The notes under the pieces are model-generated. The model was not told the origin of the DNA. It saw only the letters and a list, made by a program, of their open reading frames with translations, and did not search any database. A DNA stretch of 64,000 nucleotides from contig NZ_BNJG01000001.1 of NCBI RefSeq assembly GCF_016587375.1, positions 3,726,001-3,790,000 on the forward strand, written 5' to 3'. Origin of the DNA: Ktedonobacter robiniae. Its GTDB lineage: Bacteria > Chloroflexota > Ktedonobacteria > Ktedonobacterales > Ktedonobacteraceae. A program made the translations under genes and the position numbers. Positions 62,595 to 64,000 of the stretch are shown here, piece after piece (within the stretch, counting starts at the first letter, position 1; every line of letters begins with the position of its first letter).

Positions 62595-63779
62595 TTAAGC
62601 GTAATCGTGCAGCAGATGGATCTGGATGGGGTGGCGTAGCGTGCGCAACGCCTTGACTTCTATCTGTCGGATACGCTCGCGCGTCAGCTTAAAGTACGCG
62701 CTTAACTCTTCGAGTGTATGGCAGTAACCATCATAGAGTCCATACCGAAGCTCGATAACCTGGCGTTCACGCTGGCTCAGTGTTTCAAGGGCGCGCGAAA
62801 TATGATCGCGTAGTACCTGATGCGTGACGACTTCAGCCGGAGCCGCCGCATGCGTATCCTCAAGCATATCAGCGAGATGGTACTGTTCATCCTCAATAAG
62901 TGGCGCATCCAGAGAGATGGGGGCCTCTGCGATACTTTGTAGCTCTACCACACGTTCTTTTGTTAGATTGATGGCCTGAGCGATTTCTTCGGGGAAGGGG
63001 TCGCGACCGAGATCCTGGTAAAGCTGCCGTGTGATGCGTTTCATCTTGTAGATGAGTTCAACCACGTGTACCGGCACATGAATTGTACGGGTGTGCTCGG
63101 CGACTGCGCGACTGATCGCTTGACGAATCCACCAGGTGGCATAGGTGCTAAAGCGAAAACCTCGTTGAGGGTCGAACTTCTGTACAGCGCGAATAAGGCC
63201 GAGATTGCCCTCTTGAATGAGATCGAGGAGCGATATGCCTTGATTATTATAGCGTTTTGCGATGCTTACGACGAGACGTAAATTAGCTTCGACCAGGCGT
63301 TTTTGTGCTTCCATATCACCATTGGCGACGCGCCAGGCAATAGTAAACTCCTGTTCAGATGTCAGCAGTGGGAAGCGACCGATCTCGGCCAAATATTGAC
63401 GAATGGCATTGTCGACCTCTCTATCGCTTTCTCCCTCAGTTTCAGCCTCTTCTTCCTCTTCGAAAAAGACATCGTCCTGCATTTCGTTCTGAGCTGCTTT
63501 CCCTCTGCGGCGTCGGGTTGGCCCACCTGACTCCTCATTTGAGGAATCTCCATCGAGGAAGCTTTGTTCGCTGGAGTCTTCTTTCTGCCCTGAAGTCTTG
63601 CGTGTTGAGGGGCGTCCAGGTTTGCGGCCTCGCTTGCCGCGACTCTCCGTGGTTAATTTGCTTGCACCCTGGTGTGTATGCTGACTGGCGGATAATCCTT
63701 CACCCGTCACAGAACTTTGCTCGGGAAAAGCGAGATGAACAAGTGATTCAGTCTCTTGACGTTGTGTACTGGCTACCAT
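62595..63779 (-). CDS. RNA polymerase sigma factor, RpoD/SigA type
   Basis: 394-residue sigma-70 factor. An N-terminal low-complexity, charged part (1-120) lacks the full region 1.1. Region 1.2 starts at VDNAIRQYLAEIGRFPLLTS (near 122). Regions 2.1-2.4 show RLVVSIAKRYNNQGISLLDL, IQEGNLGLIRAVQKFD and RGFRFSTYATWWIRQAISRA. Region 3 follows, and region 4.2 has LEELSAYFKLTRERIRQIEV near the C-terminus. It may be the primary or a closely related group 2 factor. AAGGAG lies 7 nt before the ATG. Confidence 0.9.
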   Translation of the reverse strand: MVASTQRQETESLVHLAFPEQSSVTGEGLSASQHTHQGASKLTTESRGKRGRKPGRPSTRKTSGQKEDSSEQSFLDGDSSNEESGGPTRRRRGKAAQNEMQDDVFFEEEEEAETEGESDREVDNAIRQYLAEIGRFPLLTSEQEFTIAWRVANGDMEAQKRLVEANLRLVVSIAKRYNNQGISLLDLIQEGNLGLIRAVQKFDPQRGFRFSTYATWWIRQAISRAVAEHTRTIHVPVHVVELIYKMKRITRQLYQDLGRDPFPEEIAQAINLTKERVVELQSIAEAPISLDAPLIEDEQYHLADMLEDTHAAAPAEVVTHQVLRDHISRALETLSQRERQVIELRYGLYDGYCHTLEELSAYFKLTRERIRQIEVKALRTLRHPIQIHLLHDYA

Positions 63780-63917
63780 ATACCTACTCCTTATACCTCA
63801 AAACCCATTCCACTAATTGGTAACCGGGACTGGTGATGCATCATAGCAGCCGTTGTCCTTTTCAGGCTGCGTTTTGGTGTGTGGGCTGCATCGCCTATGC
63901 TCTTATGCGGAAACCAA

Positions 63918-63992
63918 CCCCATTCGGGGCTGCGGCGTCACTGTCGTGACCAGCGCACCCCCATTCGGGGACCACCTAACCCCCATTCGGGG
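63918..63992 (-). repeat. Three CCCCATTCGGGG hairpin motifs upstream of the sigma factor
   Basis: The 12-nt core occurs at 63918-63929, 63959-63970 and 63981-63992 in the 221 bp upstream of the sigma factor gene. Spacing is uneven. The copy at 63918 shares a flank with the single copy at 52107. No gene is seen in 63780-64000. Confidence 0.65.
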
Positions 63993-64000
63993 GCACAGCG

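Noticed and set aside
63918..63992. CCCCATTCGGGG cores as a CRISPR array
   Set aside because: Only three 12-nt cores with uneven spacing (41 and 22 nt) and no cas genes.
1..64000. tRNA or rRNA genes
   Set aside because: No T-loop/acceptor pattern or rRNA-like segment was noticed on either strand; a tRNAscan-type search would be decisive.

Overview
The window reads as a stretch of bacterial chromosome with no rRNA, tRNA, prophage, CRISPR array or transposase gene. About 46 genes are supported. The gene content (DUF951 beside nadD, an RpoD-type sigma factor, PrsW fused to an FHA domain, many membrane GT-C glycosyltransferases, DUF1501/DUF1800 exported proteins, stand-alone FIST proteins) and the moderately high G+C suggest a Chloroflexota genome, possibly of the Ktedonobacteria. 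This is inference from content, not a database match.

Layout. 1-5000: an aminotransferase class V gene (-), homoserine dehydrogenase (+) and a DUF4139 protein (-). 5076-9553: mutS and mutL, overlapping by 4 bp. 9560-29290: a long run of minus-strand genes holding a P-loop kinase, a frameshifted M50-like membrane protease, an MFS exporter, DUF951, nadD, an MscS channel, GluQRS, a Maf protein, an RlmD-type methyltransferase, two paralogous NTF2-like/TPR proteins, a GT-C glycosyltransferase, a GNAT, a small membrane protein, a NUDIX hydrolase, recN and NAD kinase. 29705-32705: a PIG-V-like mannosyltransferase (+) and a CCA-adding enzyme (-). 32937-41018 (+): FHA-PrsW, then E1-alpha, E1-beta and E2 of a 2-oxoacid dehydrogenase complex, lipA, an alpha/beta hydrolase and a lone receiver protein. 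41087-49319: a GT-C glycosyltransferase (-), a DUF1800/DUF1501 exported pair, a hybrid histidine kinase and a DUF4352-like anchored protein. 49394-52007 (-): an unknown protein, a sodium:solute symporter and its DUF3311 partner. 52428-63779: a pseudokinase and two FIST proteins (+), an unknown protein and a Pro/Thr-rich membrane protein (-), a permease-GGDEF-HD-GYP fusion (+) and a primary-type sigma factor (-).

Functional links. MutS and MutL form a mismatch-repair pair. The E1/E2 genes with lipA join a lipoyl-dependent enzyme to the enzyme that makes its cofactor; E3 and LipB are not in the window. nadD and nadK both serve NAD(P) synthesis but lie 15 kb apart. The 52-63.8 kb region is rich in signalling proteins.

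The most unusual feature is the intergenic DNA. Long, nearly perfect hairpins with arm sequences that differ from locus to locus recur between genes. Six of them sit next to the same 17-nt box (GAGCGCCGCAGGCGCGA), and three of those also share a 5' flank. A second repeat family of about 110 bp with similar architecture occurs near 1.5 kb and 43 kb. Two ORFs (aminotransferase V and nadD) run back through such repeats, so their longest reading frames overstate the proteins. Two genes carry apparent one-base losses in C/G runs, which may be assembly errors.
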